From Ignelater luminosus (Eukaryota > Arthropoda > Insecta > Coleoptera > Elateridae): a stretch of DNA of 64,000 bases. This document shows, one piece after another, positions 38,901 through 50,105 of this stretch; the stretch's first letter is position 1; every line of letters begins with the position of its first letter. The stretch is from contig VTPC01000475.1 of the NCBI GenBank assembly GCA_011009095.1, forward strand, positions 1-64,000, written 5' to 3'. The notes below the pieces were generated by a model, which made no database searches, had not been told where the DNA came from, and saw only the letters and a program-made list of their open reading frames with translations. A program made the position numbers and the translations under genes.

Positions 38901-38939
38901 AAACTCACTACAAATTAATTTGTTTTTAAACTCAGGCAT
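14975..38939 (-). CDS. IP3K: Inositol-1,4,5-trisphosphate 3-kinase, isoform from internal promoter
   Basis: Phosphorylates Ins(1,4,5)P3 to Ins(1,3,4,5)P4, damping IP3/calcium signalling in the cytoplasm. Exons in reading order: 38939-38373, 22681-22505, 17614-17159, 17076-17005, 15259-14975. All are GT/AG and phase 0, giving 518 aa. Residues 1-189 are a serine-rich regulatory region ending in an acidic [12 protein letters not shown] block. Residues 190-215 ([13 protein letters not shown], then [12 protein letters not shown]) align with the calmodulin-binding segment of mammalian ITPKA. The catalytic PxxxDxKxG signature is PCVMDCKIG at 288-296, followed by [34 protein letters not shown] and the metal-site aspartate in IDFAKT (D445). 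The C-terminus adds an acidic, proline-rich tail ([14 protein letters not shown]). An in-frame TGA precedes the first ATG; Met20 is an alternative start. Introns of 15.7 kb and 4.9 kb carry repeats. Confidence 0.93.
15260..17004 (-). other. Kinase intron before the last exon
   Basis: AT-rich intron of 1.7 kb bounded by GTAAGT (donor after 17005) and a CCAG acceptor ending at 15260. No nested gene was seen. Confidence 0.7.
17820..18140. repeat. Purine-rich strand-asymmetric stretch
   Basis: About 320 bp of the plus strand is A/G-dominated (many GAAAAG and AAAGAA words) with few pyrimidine runs. It carries no supported gene; the minus-strand 77-codon frame across it is a composition artefact. 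Confidence 0.45.
19584..19608. repeat. (AG)12 microsatellite
   Basis: Uninterrupted AG dinucleotide repeat of 25 bp just upstream of the transposon relic in the kinase intron. Confidence 0.95.
19718..20984 (-). mobile_element. DNA transposon relic with 17-bp inverted ends and THAP-like coiled coil
   Basis: GAGCTGGCTGGTAGTAC at 19718-19734 is repeated exactly in inverse at 20968-20984, bounding 1267 bp that is GC-richer at both ends. On the minus strand at 20700-20539 a short frame contains [17 protein letters not shown] and a further heptad-like run ending in a stop. This is the TPRK-leading coiled coil found after the zinc finger of THAP-domain proteins and of some transposases. Pieces before it lie in another frame, so the ORF is broken; no catalytic domain remains. 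No clear target duplication was found. The superfamily (P, Harbinger or other) is unresolved. A perfect palindrome lies inside. Confidence 0.5.
20110..20216. repeat. Perfect 43-bp-arm palindrome with extra half-arm
   Basis: Arms 20110-20152 and 20174-20216 are exact inverse complements around a 21-nt T-rich spacer. The 20-bp outer part of the first arm (20133-20152) is also the exact inverse of 20090-20109, so the order is A-B-A'-spacer-A-B'. The spacer segment ATCGACAATT before the second A also precedes the first A. The single strand could fold in two competing ways. Confidence 0.9.
23640..24640. other. GC-richer island, unidentified, possible repeat relic
   Basis: About 1 kb of clearly higher GC than its surroundings with overlapping frames on both strands (plus 24062-24445, 127 codons; minus 24428-24637 and 24003-24215). 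None shows a family motif I recognise. The island sits within a kinase intron and is more likely a decayed mobile element than an exon. Confidence 0.3.
28525..28566. repeat. 17-bp tandem repeat, about 2.5 copies
   Basis: TCTAGTATCACGCCAAC is followed by TCTAGTATCAAGCCAAC and a partial third copy; one substitution separates the first two. Confidence 0.9.
31971..32063 (+). repeat. tRNA-derived module (tRNA pseudogene or SINE head)
   Basis: GCCTCCG precedes an A box TGGTTCAATGG (31979-31989), and a B box GATCGAACCCC follows at 32031-32041. A T-run at 32056-32063 is a possible Pol III stop. The 3' side (ACAAGCA) cannot pair with GCCTCCG, so the acceptor stem does not close and this is not a functional tRNA. 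Confidence 0.6.
33070..33360. repeat. Purine-rich strand-asymmetric stretch
   Basis: The plus strand is almost free of T/C runs over about 290 bp (AAAAAAATAACAAAAAAAAA, then GAGAGAGAAACTGGGAGG). The minus-strand frame 33104-33514 reads as a Phe/Leu/Ser/Cys-rich peptide because of composition and is not called as a gene. Confidence 0.45.
35270..35290. repeat. (ATT)7 microsatellite
   Basis: Seven trinucleotide units without interruption. Confidence 0.9.
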
Positions 38940-40919
38940 TGTTCGGTAAAGACATGCTTTAAATATTCAGTTTAGGTTTACTTTTCTAAAGTTTAATCAA
39001 GCAGATAAGATTTTATATTGGGTTATAAAATGAAGTAAATGTTATTAGAGGTGATAGTTTCAAGAGTTACTTCCGCGATTTCGATTTACGCTTCGAAAAA
39101 TTTCACAAACAAAAACATTTTATCACACCGTGTACACACAAAACACTTTTAGTACGAACAACACATTTGTAATAAAACCAAGAAGTGTCTACAACTCTAT
39201 TCTGTATATGCATAAGAAATTCAAAAGTATGACGTTAATACCACAAGAACACGCACGCGTGAAAAAGTGCGCTTAGTAGTGTTGTTGATCCTCATTCAGA
39301 AATGAGTAGGTTAAAACCAAACAGCAAACACAACAACGTAAAGTTTTTATAAAACAGTGGCGTTCGTTTTATGTTTTATAATGTACAAACAGGTTTTAGT
39401 TTTTGTAATCTAACGTAATGATGATAATTCTAAGATTAATCGACTTTTTATGGAATTCACGTTTTGTTCTATTTTGAATTTGGAAACTATCTTGACTAAA
39501 AATATGTATAGAAATCCATAATTTTTAGTGATCTTTGTACATGTTATAAAAATTACTAGAATAATAATTTTGATAAGTGCATTAAGTGGGACATATGGAA
39601 ATCTTTCTGAATTTTATAAACATAGACTTTGTACGTCTGCTTGTACGTAATAATTAAAAACTCATTGTATTTTTTGTGTTTATTATTTTATTAAGTGACT
39701 TTTCTTTTGATTTTTATGATTACTAGTTGCTAGAAAATAATTAACTTCTGACCTTGATTGGGATTTACATGAATTTGACAAAATATATTATTCAATACAG
39801 AGCCTAAAAAAATAACTAAAATTTCAAACCACAGGAAGGTGAAAAACCTCATAATCTTAAAGAACGACCACACAGAAAAATACTGTCTAGCGGATGTAAT
39901 AAGTTCAATTTATCTTAAAGTTTTATATTAATTAATTAGTTTATCTTTCCTATTTTTTATTCATATAAAACTCGGAATAAACACATTCTAATAGATTTAT
40001 TACAAATTAATATGCTTGAGAAAATCTTATACCTTCTTTGACGTACCGCCTATGAACCAATAAGAAATTCGGGTCGGACGGTCATTGTAACATTAACCTC
40101 AAATCAGAAGATATTGCAGAGATTAAATTTTAAGATTCAATTTTATTAACTTTATAAATATTATGTTGATTAATAATTTGTTTTAATTTTGTTACTTGAT
40201 GTTATATGGCCAATAAAATTGTTTTCTTTAAGATATCAATATTTTATTAATTAAGGCCTTCTCATCGTCTTTAACAATCGCGCCAATAATAACGTGAACA
40301 GGAATAAATAAGTCAAGATTGTCAGATTTATTATAATAATTACTGTGGGATATTATCTGTAATCGTCTGTAATCAACGTTTGTCAGGAAATAAAATTTTC
40401 CCGTTTTAACTTGTATTCGACATTAAAATTTCCGATTTCTCCTGGGAACAATATTAATTTTAAATTCCACGAATCTATGGAATCTTTGATAAAAAATTGG
40501 AAATTTCAATTTATTCTGTTTTTAGTGTAAAGGGTTGTTTACATAACAACTACCTACATAAATATTTAATTTACCAGAATGTAAAGCAGCCAACTTCAAT
40601 TCTCCTCTTAATCTAGAAAGTTTGCAAATATCTGTTTGCTTCAAGGCCATGGGCGGCCTCAAGGAATATCAAGAATAATTGAACACATGGAAACATTAAT
40701 CTAACCATGATTATTGGGCTTGGAAATATGCACAAATTCAGCATACAGTAGCCCGCCTTTATTTTCCCCTTTTGGTGGCGCCCATGTACAGTATAATAAA
40801 AATGACATAAGTAGGAATTCAATTTTCGATTCGTAAAAAATAAAAAAGTAAGTTAAATAAGAAAGAATAACAATAAAAATCTCTGATAATCTAAAAATGG
40901 TTATTCCCCCTTCCTCCTC

Positions 40920-41430
40920 AAAAAAATTAGCGACCCTCAACAACTTGCGTTCTTTGGCCACCATTCATGCATTATCCCGTGGGATATGATTTTCTTCATC
41001 TTGTTTCGTATTCCGCGATTATAGTTTTTTTCAATTTTTCTCTTGGAGCCTAGGAATTTAGCTGTTTCTCCTACCTATGCCATGTCATACTCACATGAAA
41101 TGTTGCAGACAGTCCTTTGTCTATTGGTCTTTGTTGCCGAGTTTGTTTTGGTAACCATTCCCCTATGAGTCCGTGAGAATCTGAACACAGTGTGTCCAAT
41201 TTTTCAAAGTTGATCAGCAACTGATTGGTCTGTTCTCCATGTTTCGATTTGTCTCGGACGTTAGTTAACTATAGCATAAGAAGATCTAATCTCTCAAAAT
41301 GTTTAAGCTTTCTTGTATACGCTCCATATTCCCGTCAGCCCTATGTGGTCATGTCACAAAATTGTCGTCAATATACCTTTGCCACAATTTTTCTTCAATC
41401 GAATAAAAATTTTTCTCAAGAAATATAATA
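40920..41430 (-). mobile_element. Penelope-like element fossil (RT and GIY-YIG pieces)
   Basis: The minus strand reads, near 41380-41320, an RT active-site block RYIDDNFVT followed by PH, as in Penelope reverse transcriptases. Further on, near 41100-40960, CNISCEYDM and VGETAKFLG match the start of a GIY-YIG endonuclease domain. The two pieces are in the order expected for a Penelope-like element. The copy is 5'-truncated, short and broken, so it is old. Borders are approximate. Confidence 0.6.
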
Positions 41431-42670
41431 GTTTATATAGACTAAGATACAGCTTCCTGCTCACTCCTTCGCACGTCGCTACCAAATAGCGCAACGGTAT
41501 GGCAATAGCCCAATTAACAATAGTAAATAATAATAATCTACACTTATCAACTTTTAGACTAGTAGATCACGCGTTCATTCGTGAGTTTTGAATAAAATGC
41601 AAAAATCAGTGGTAAGTTTTCTTGATATAACCAATTTTATTTCCAATTGATTAAAAAATACAAGGAATTAGGAAATCAAGAATTCTGACAAGAAGGGATC
41701 AAAAATATAAAAATCAAGAATTTCCTAGTAACATAAAAAGCTACACACAGTCCTTCAAAAATCGTTATTTCAGTTTCTTTTCTTGAACTGCTAAAATCTC
41801 TATTGGATGTTGTTTATCTTTTTAACGTTTAACTTTTGTTCGAATCTCTTATCAACGTTTTACCCTTTTTTACTGATCCAAGTTTATAAAACCCCCCCTT
41901 CTCATTTTTGATTCGCCATGGAAGGAATTTGAATTTGATCAGTGGAGAGATCTTTTCAGTACTTTCTACTAGCAGGTAGAGATAGAAAAACAGTATCTGG
42001 TAAAAGTTTCGAAGATCATGAAAGCATGAATCAGTTTCGGAACCTTTACTTGCCTTTACTTTTGGTAAGTCAAGATATGGTGGTGATAAGCAAAATGAGA
42101 AACTTGTACAAGAAAACCTTCAGTAGTCACTGGTAGAAAATGAAATTTCGTTGGGATTGAAAGGAGGCTATCTTTAACATTACTAAACAATGACCTTCGT
42201 CTCAAGTTAGATAGAACGAGATTCGCAGATTTTTTGATTTTCATGTAGTTTGCTAAAAGAAGTGAAGTTTGGAAATCAAGAAATTTCAAAAATAAAAGAG
42301 CAATCAGAATTTGACAAAACTTCGAAAGATTTCCAATAAAAAGTGGAGATGTGCTCATTTAGAAACCTTTAGAAACTCCCCCTTGTCTTAGAAATAGATA
42401 AATTTTCTGTATCCAAAAGAGTCTTTAGACTTGATCTTCCTATTTCTATTAAAAATAAATGCAAGTAGGATGGAGGGCGGCGCGAAAACAAAACGAGCAC
42501 ACAGATGCTGCGGGCCAGGGAAACATTTTTCATTGAGGATTGTAAGCAACACAACTTTTATATGATTTTATTCATCTTCTTCTTCTCTCACTTCACTAAT
42601 AATATTCCAACATTCGGAATAACCTTATACAAATTAACAGCCTAATTATGCAATTAACTTTCACACTATA

Positions 42671-42692
42671 CAGTGTGTCCTATTTTCGGTAT
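42671..42692. repeat. Solo mariner-type inverted-repeat end
   Basis: TA followed by CAGTGTGTCCTATTTTCGG resembles the end of the MITE at 13423. No inverse partner was found within the next kilobase. Confidence 0.35.
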
Positions 42693-43058
42693 ATTTATGG
42701 ATTATCGTTATTATTAGAGATAAAGCAATGAGGTTTTCACCGCACTGTCCTAATTTCTCAGGTTAAATTCATTAGTTCTTCTACTACAAGCAAGTATCCA
42801 GATTTTGTAGTTTCCTAGAGTACTGCCATTCGTTTTCTGTTGAAATGTGTATTAGTAAACCATGATGTATTACCATTTCATATCACAACGATAGAGAAAT
42901 GTTAATAATATTCCCAAGATAATGTAAGAGAAACAATCATCAACAAAGATTTGTTCTTTATACCAAACAGGATTTACTGTGTACTATAATTTCTTTGTAG
43001 CATACTGGGCACAGTTTCTCTTATAGCCACATGTGGAACCGTAAATGCCTTCCTTATT

Positions 43059-43426
43059 AGACCTGTTTGACACTACCAAAAATTCTCTGATAAATTTCAT
43101 AAAAATTACATTTTAAAAAATTTTTGATCGTTGCAAACGGAGTTTGCATAGAAATTTTTGTAGAAATTTCGTTGAGCAAAAAATTTTTAAAGCGTGTTCT
43201 AAAAAATAGAAATTTTGTGCGAGAAAATGCACACGGAACTCATGCTGAGACAAGGTGGTCAAAATATTAAACGAAACAGCTGTGTAAAAATGTCTAAAAC
43301 GCGCATGCCCACATCAAAGTTGCATACAGAGCAGACTACAACAATATACCAAAATTTTTTTACAGAAATTTGACAAAGATTTCTTTCTAAATTTTTATAA
43401 AATTTTCCATAGTGTCATACAGGTCT
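43059..43426. mobile_element. 368-bp MITE with 4-bp target duplication
   Basis: The left end AGACCTGTTTGACACTA and the inverse of the right end AGACCTGTATGACACTA match at 16 of 17 positions. The similarity goes on less perfectly (22 of 26). TATT flanks both sides (43055-43058, 43427-43430). The interior is AT-rich and non-coding. The superfamily was not determined. Confidence 0.75.
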
Positions 43427-45499
43427 TATTCTTATCTTAAATCTAAACAAAGAAAGAATATACCTATAGATTTTGCAAGATTGTTTTCAGAAAAGCTGAT
43501 TCATGCAAAACTATGTAGCAAAACTCAGATTTGAGAGTCTAGAATATTCTACTAATAAAAGCCATCTCGCCCAAAATCCCAAGGAACTATTATGATACCA
43601 AAATTTTAAAATCCCAAAAATCTCGACTACTTGATTTTAACATACATTCGATTACAAATAAAAAGTACCTCCAAGACATTTCTTCCATGAAACACTTCAA
43701 ATAACTGGTTGAGCAGATATCACAGATAATCTGTGCCCCATGAGCTGTTCAAGGTGTGGTCATCAAAGATTGATTACTACTTCATATTCGCAATGCTTTA
43801 ATGCCTTTGGAGAATTTTTCGAATATGATTAACATAGTAAGAAGCATCAACGTTAATTTAATGCTTGTCTTCTATTAGTTTTACATATCATAATTATGAC
43901 TTTCATATCACAGTGACTTCACAAATTTCTACAAAATGGGAGCTGTTACGAAATCTAGTAAAAGAAAGAACAGTGGCAATCATAGTACTGAAGGAGAAAG
44001 TTGAGAATTTTGTATTCATTTCCATATCAAAATTTCGAGTGCACAAGAAAGGCTGATCACTACTGTACAGCTTTGAGTTCAAGCAAAAAATGAAATAAGA
44101 ATTTGACGATACCTCCAAATGGGGGAAAAAGGAAAAAGAAAGACTAGCCACTTTTCTATCAAGAGGTTAGATGCGACAATACCTTGAAAATAGTTACTTT
44201 AGACCACACAGCTGAAAAACCTTTTAAGCAACCGCCATCAACCACCTAAAAATATACATAAAAGCACAAAACTGGTGATAACTTGAACCTTATTGATAAC
44301 CTTCATTTAGAATGATAGTAATATGAGAATACAAAAATAGTGAAAACGTAACCGTTTCATAAAATTGCAAAATATAAAAAAAGTACTCAAGATTTTTCCT
44401 GATTAGTGATTACATAAATCCATGTAAAGCTATTTAAAAACCATGACTGTGTAAATCATAGTATTAAATGACGTAGAGGATTTATATCTTTACTTCATCT
44501 AGTTACAAAATATTCTTGCGCATCATTATGATTTTATAATTCCCATTATGTTTCTTACACGGGAAATGGAATGGTTTCATTAAAATTCATGACGCCATTC
44601 GTGGACGTTAGACGTAAAGCTATGCAGTTCGTCTGTTAGAAAAATGTTAGTAATAATAATTAAAAATATTATACATAAAAACTAATACGAATAGTGTTGT
44701 TACTCAATTATTTTTTAATTATTCTTAGAAAAATTGATTATTTTCTTATAAAACATATGTTTTTAATATTACCATCGTTTGATTACGTCTTTAATAATAC
44801 TTATAATAGGATGAAAAAATGGGTAAACGAGTTTTTAATTAAAAAGTTAATATAGTGAATAATAATCATTACAGGAAGGCAAAAATTGATACTTGAGGGA
44901 TATATTCTTGGTATCATTAATTACAAAAACAAGAGCTAATTAATTAATTACTATAATCTTTCATCGTGACAAAACAAAAATTGTTGCAAAAAACAGTTAT
45001 CTATTAAGGTAGTACTCAAGACAAACTGCAAACTACAGAAACGAAATAAAAACCTTCATATAACTTTGCTTGGTATTTAATAATAATCTTCTAAATCATT
45101 AAGATAATTATAGCCAAATAAAGAAATTAATCCAAGAAAAAATGCATATTTAGAATCAATCAATTATTATTAATTCCCAGATTGTGATAGTTGACAGGAG
45201 ATTAGTATTATAAATTAATAGGAATTCATTGCAATGTATTTTTAAGAATTCTTTAATTATTTAAGCAACATTTAAAGAAAACACAGAACCTATCACAACT
45301 AGAGATTGCACCACAACGCAAAAATCAGGTAGATAACAGTCTGATTGTAAGATGGAAGTTCCAAAAGAACTTGGATACCTACATTTATACAAAATTCGAA
45401 TTTGCACTAAGTGATAAAACAATAAGAGTATAATTTTAGAATATCTCATTTCTTAAGAGTGATACATTACAAAATAGAAAGAAATGACAAAATGGTAAT

Positions 45500-46270
45500 T
45501 ATGACTAAAACATTATCTGATATGTGCTCAGAAAGTCTTTCACATACTTCCTGTAGAGAAAACATCCTGAATCTTACTCTACATACTACGAACTGGTGTT
45601 CCTTTCGAAAAAAGATAAATGAACACACCCTCCTGAAGAAACGCATAAGACCCATAACTATATTGGCAACTTGCTTTCATTTATCCATCATGTCAATCTA
45701 CAGTCTTAAGCAATTTTTAGGTCTCCAGATTTATTCTTTCTATCCGCAATTGTCCAATTTTCATTAATAGTTTTGACAATTCTTTCCGTCGCCATTCATC
45801 ACATGTGTCCCAAACCTACCGAGTCCCAGAGGTTTAATTATTTCCATGAAATCTGGTTAGTCACATACATCTTTGATTTCTTGATTAGTACGTCATTGCT
45901 TACTCTCAACTTCTTTTCCCCCATAAAGCTTGCTGTTTTGCTTTTTACACTTTTTGCTCTAGTTAACTCTGTTAGATTGTCTGCGTAAGTCAAACATTAG
46001 TATCTGTGCTATTTTATTATTACGCATTGTCTTTTCAAGAGCTATATTACAGATAATAATTGGAAAAGATCTCCTTGTCTTAGGCTATGTGTAACTTTAA
46101 TTGTCTTCTTGTCCTTTTTTATATTTTCGCCGTATTCTTTGCCATATGCAAAATCGTTTTATCGTCTGCTCCGCAAAATATGAATATCGTGTAGCTCTCG
46201 AATGCTATCCGAAAGCATCTGATTTTTCTCCATTAGAGCAGGGCAATAGAAGAGAATAAAATAAATTCTC
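45500..46270 (-). mobile_element. LINE (non-LTR) reverse-transcriptase relic
   Basis: On the minus strand near 46090-46020 the sequence reads HSLRQGD and then, in another frame, NIALEKTMRNNK. This matches the conserved (G/S)LRQGDxLSPLLFNxALE block of non-LTR reverse transcriptases. Downstream, LTELTRAKS, then ASFMGEKKLRVSNDV and KSKMYVT, match the region after the YADD box (A-x-x-(I/M)GL-x-(I/V)N-x-x-KTKYM). Frames are broken by shifts and stops, so it is dead. The clade is uncertain; an RTE/CR1-like type is possible. Confidence 0.6.
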
Positions 46271-46361
46271 ACAAAGCCTAAAATATTTGTTTTTATCTAT
46301 TTATGTTCTTTCTGTGGCATTTTGGCATTTTAACACACTCTACTTGAATATGTAGTCATTA

Positions 46362-46800
46362 TCAGACATATCTAATTATTATTATTTCTGAAATATATTC
46401 TTCTAAATCAAAGTGGTCGCCTTCGTTTTGTTTATTGGAAAGCTCGCTGGAACTTTTTGAGTGCAATGCCCTAGGTATCTCGGATGAAACTCGTTTCAAT
46501 TCCTCCTCAGTTCCATGATGATGTTCTTGTATAACATCTTTCAGCCGGGGGAAGAGAAAGAGATCACAAGGAGCTAAGTCAAGGGAGTAGAAGAAGTGGT
46601 CAATGTCGTTCACCTTGTTTCGGGAGAAAAATTGGCAAACAACACTGTGGAAAGGTGCGTTATCATGATGAAAGATCCATTTGATATACCTAGACAATCC
46701 CTCGGCAGTCGAAGACCATGGTAATTAATCATCAGTTATCATCTTGATTCTGAATTTGTTTTTCTCGTCTTTCATGGTCGACGCTCCCCGGCGGCTCTCC
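46362..46800 (-). mobile_element. Mariner transposase C-terminal relic
   Basis: The minus-strand frame 46697-46362 reads YIKWIFHHDNAPFHS, then LDLAPCDLFLFPRLKDV and GTEEELKRV. These are the second catalytic-aspartate block (HHDNAPxH) and the (S/T)PDLAPCDFFLFP block with the third aspartate of mariner transposases. Upstream minus-strand sequence (KNKFRIKM near 46755) continues the homology out of frame. The N-terminal half is absent. Confidence 0.8.
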
Positions 46801-46849
46801 ACACATGACTCTACCGCTTAGTTTCATGATCATATTTGTAGATTCACGA

Positions 46850-47480
46850 GACCACGACTTCAATAACTCTTTAAAGAATTCTTCTTATCTCTCCATTTTT
46901 GCTTGTTGTTCATTCATCATGCTTCCTATTCTGTCTCTGCATAACGTCATTTTGTCTTGGTGTCAATTTTTTATGTCGCTAATTAACGTTTTTCTTATTT
47001 TACCTTAACAGTAGTTGTCGTACTTTTTTATCTCTGACTCTTTCGCGTTCTTAAAGTGTTTTGTTGTGTGATGCCTACTATATGTTTTTTCCATCTAATG
47101 CAAATTGTTGAAACTCATCTTTGTACGTCTTCTGTCTTGTTTTACCTAGTTGGTTGTATCTCTGCTTTCCAATTGCATCTTCTTTCGTCCTTGGTCAAAT
47201 TGTCATCTATATTCATAAATCTCAATTTTCTCATTTTGCTACTAGCTTATCATGGTTTCATTAATTGCGTTATGTCTGGTATTTTGATTTCTATATTCAT
47301 TCTTTTCAATCAAACTTTCAATATAAAATTACTTTTTCTCTTAATTCTTCAATTGTTTTTCTCATTTATTGTATCTTCTCGGAAAACTAAATTTTGTTTT
47401 TTATTTCTCTTGCAGCAAGTTCATCTTTGTAAATATTCTTATTCTTATTAATTCTTATTCTTCGTTATTTCTGAATATTC
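46850..47480 (-). mobile_element. Possible 5' part of the same LINE
   Basis: The minus strand is purine-rich and gives charged, coiled-coil-like pieces (KQLKN, ESLIEKNEYRNQ, DNLTKDERRCNWKAE) and a linker-like EEFFKELLKSW. These resemble the ORF1 and linker style of insect LINEs. They lie on the same strand as the RT relic at 45.5-46.3 kb, with the mariner fragment between. Heavily broken, and the assignment is weak. Confidence 0.35.
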
Positions 47481-49207
47481 TTTTTTCTTTTTTGAGTTAA
47501 GAAATTTATTGCAATTTAGAGAAGCTACGAATTCACTATTTTAAGTACTTTTACTCGGTGTTGCCTATTTGGGGTTCTCTGTTTGTGTTCTGGGTAAATG
47601 AATCTGCCAAACTGACGGGGTCATATTTGTAACTATTGTATTATTCATTGGTCATTTCTGACGCATTAATATATTTTATCCTTTTTAAGTTAAACGCTAT
47701 GCCAAATTTAGGCTAGTTCTATTACAAGCAATACTGTACAAGTCGCACAGTAGATCAACATTTAGAGAGTGATCAAAATTAACTACTTGTCCATACCTAT
47801 ACTGTTATTCTCTATTATTATTTCCAACAGTATTGAAGTAGCTTTGAAGGTTTTCGATTTTTTGCTTTGTCTCGTTCTTGGTAGTGCAAAAGCCATTAAA
47901 TCTTGATTTATAGCCCGCAAACTAGGATTAATACAAACACTTGCTCAGGCTTGCTCAAGTGTCAAGTCCAAAGATTCTTCTTGATTTAATTTAATATAGA
48001 AGAATTTCTTATTAGTGATAAATATATCGACTTTGTGGACAACTATGTGTTTTTCTACATTTACTTTAGTATCTCGATCAAAAATATTCTGGTACAAAAA
48101 CTTGTCAAAATTATTTATGTACCTAAACTTATTTTCTGTCTGAATAATTTAATCAGAATTATCTATAATTAAAAGTGTTTTGCTTGTAATTCATATCATT
48201 AAATTAGTAAATCTAGAACCTTCAAAAGCCGCTATTTAGATTAGCACCTATTTGATTCACCACCTAAATTTTGAACATTCAATGTGATAAATGAGTATAA
48301 ATAAATTAGAATTAGAGAAATGTGGTCTATACAAATCATTATTACTAGAAATAGCATAATTAAGCGGTATCATTATTAAAAACTGGCCTTATACTTTTTC
48401 AAGATTTTAAATTACTGTATAAGTTTTTAAATTATATTCGAATATTCAAATTAACTTTTATATTTAAAAAAACCGAAATAACAAGCTCATCATCCAATAA
48501 TAAACGGTACCATATATTTTTTTAAATCAATTTTCAGCCATAATCCCTTGGTGATCGAAATAATTCTTTCAAGAAACACTCATTATAAATATGCTAACAA
48601 CCGAAATCAAACCGATCCTTATAATAATTACACTAAAATGAGGTTCATTAGAAGAATTTAATGAAGAACTTTTTTAACACTTAATTAACCAAATTGGGCA
48701 ATTGAGCCAAAAATTTATTAAAAACGCTATTAATTTCTAACATAATGTTAATTTATACTTATACAAATTCCTAAAATATTTGCTTTTTAAAATGATTTCT
48801 TCATTTCTAAAAGTCTTTATTTACATAAAACACCAACCTGACATTTTTAACCATTAATCATCCACTTAATTGATTTGAAAGGTTTAACAATTAATTTTGA
48901 TTGTATTATATAAGTTATTTGCACTTTAAAATCGTTTACAATAAGAGACGGTTAAATTATAAACCAAAATAAGTTAAAAACTTGCATACTGAAACAAAAA
49001 TTACCCAAGATAATTGATAAATTGCTATAGAACTTTACAAAACATAAGTTACGTCACCAATAAAAACTTAGGATTAAGTGAAAGTGTAAACCGCAAGATG
49101 TAATAGAATTACCATTTGTCAACCATCAAGTTGTGTTACAGCTCAATACCCATATAAATGCTCTATTTTCTCCCAAATAAAAACTAAAAATCTTTCAAGA
49201 AAAATCA

Positions 49208-49242
49208 TATAAATACTGCTTCTTGGCCTGTAGCAGTCAGTC
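49208..49242 (+). promoter_or_regulatory. TATA box and initiator of the His-rich gene
   Basis: TATAAATA at 49208-49215 is followed by the arthropod initiator TCAGTC at 49237-49242. The initiator A (49239) lies 31 bases after the first T of the TATA box, the classic spacing. The predicted 5' UTR is about 54 nt. This strong core promoter fits a highly or tissue-specifically expressed gene. Confidence 0.8.
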
Positions 49243-49292
49243 AACTCAGTGGTGTTCAATACATTAGTTTAGTGTAGTATACTCTTATCAAA

Positions 49293-50045
49293 ATGGCATT
49301 ACACCGAGGACTCTGCGTCCTGGGATTAGTTATCGCTGTTGGTGTATGTTTAACCTCCGGCCGTGAAATCTCCAGGCAGAAACGTGAATATGATTTAGAA
49401 GCTGCCGAATCTCATCACGGACACAAGTGGAAAAAAGGTGGTGGCAAAGAACATCACTCCGATCATCACAGCAGCCACGGAGAAAAAGGAGATAAGGGAT
49501 ACAAGGGCCATCATCACCATTCAAAAGGTGACAAAGGACACCACGACAAAGAAGGCCATAAGGGACACTATTCCGAACATGGTGGTCACAAGAAACACCA
49601 TCATCACGATGATGGATACCACGCCGAACACCACAAGGGTGAGAAAGGTGAAAAGGGACATAAATACCATGAAGGAGGCAGTTTCAAAAAGGGACACAGC
49701 ACCAAAGGTGGACACAACGTTCACAAATTAGACGAATTCAAGAAAGAAAAACACTTCTTCGACGAAGACCACGATTCAGGACATCACGAAAAACACGGAG
49801 CATTCCACCATGAAGATGGTTACAAGAAGGGAGGCGGCAAGAAAGGAGGACACCACAAGAGTGGCCATCATGAAGATCACTACGGAAAGAAAGGACATCA
49901 TGAAAAGGGATCTCACCACCATGAAGATAAGGGACACAAACACGCCGGTGGACACGAAGATCATTACCATCACGATCACAAATATGGAAAGAAAGGAGGA
50001 AAGGAAGGTCACAAGAAATGGGGATTCCATAGCGGACACCACTGA
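49293..50045 (+). CDS. Secreted histidine/glycine/lysine-rich protein
   Basis: Single-exon gene of 250 aa. Residues 1-23 form a signal peptide (hydrophobic core LCVLGLVIAVGVCL, cleavage likely after TSG). A dibasic/furin-like site RQKR at 28-31 suggests a short propeptide. The rest is low-complexity, built from HH, KGGH, GEKGEKG and GHHEKHG words, with acidic residues interspersed and almost no hydrophobics. A better-ordered stretch is HKLDEFKKEKHFFDEDHDSG (about residues 145-164). Insects have comparable histidine-rich secreted proteins, sometimes called cuticular or histidine-rich-glycoprotein-like; function is unproven, and metal binding or a cuticle role is inference. It lies on the strand opposite the IP3 kinase, inside the first intron of its long transcript. 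Its GC content is far above the flanks. Confidence 0.88.
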   Translation: MALHRGLCVLGLVIAVGVCLTSGREISRQKREYDLEAAESHHGHKWKKGGGKEHHSDHHSSHGEKGDKGYKGHHHHSKGDKGHHDKEGHKGHYSEHGGHKKHHHHDDGYHAEHHKGEKGEKGHKYHEGGSFKKGHSTKGGHNVHKLDEFKKEKHFFDEDHDSGHHEKHGAFHHEDGYKKGGGKKGGHHKSGHHEDHYGKKGHHEKGSHHHEDKGHKHAGGHEDHYHHDHKYGKKGGKEGHKKWGFHSGHH

Positions 50046-50105
50046 TGATATTATGTTTATGTTTATGAAAGAGAATTTGTTATTGTTGTTATGTTTACTG
50101 GTGGA

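Larger units (their letters stand above)
38940..49207 (-). other. Region between the kinase internal promoter and the nested gene
   Basis: Upstream of the short kinase transcript and, for the long transcript, part of its first intron. It contains the Penelope-like fossil, a 368-bp MITE, a solo mariner-type end at 42671, and the LINE and mariner relics at 45.5-47.5 kb. The parts 39000-40900, 41500-42660, 43430-45500 and 47500-49200 show only AT-rich DNA. Confidence 0.55.
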
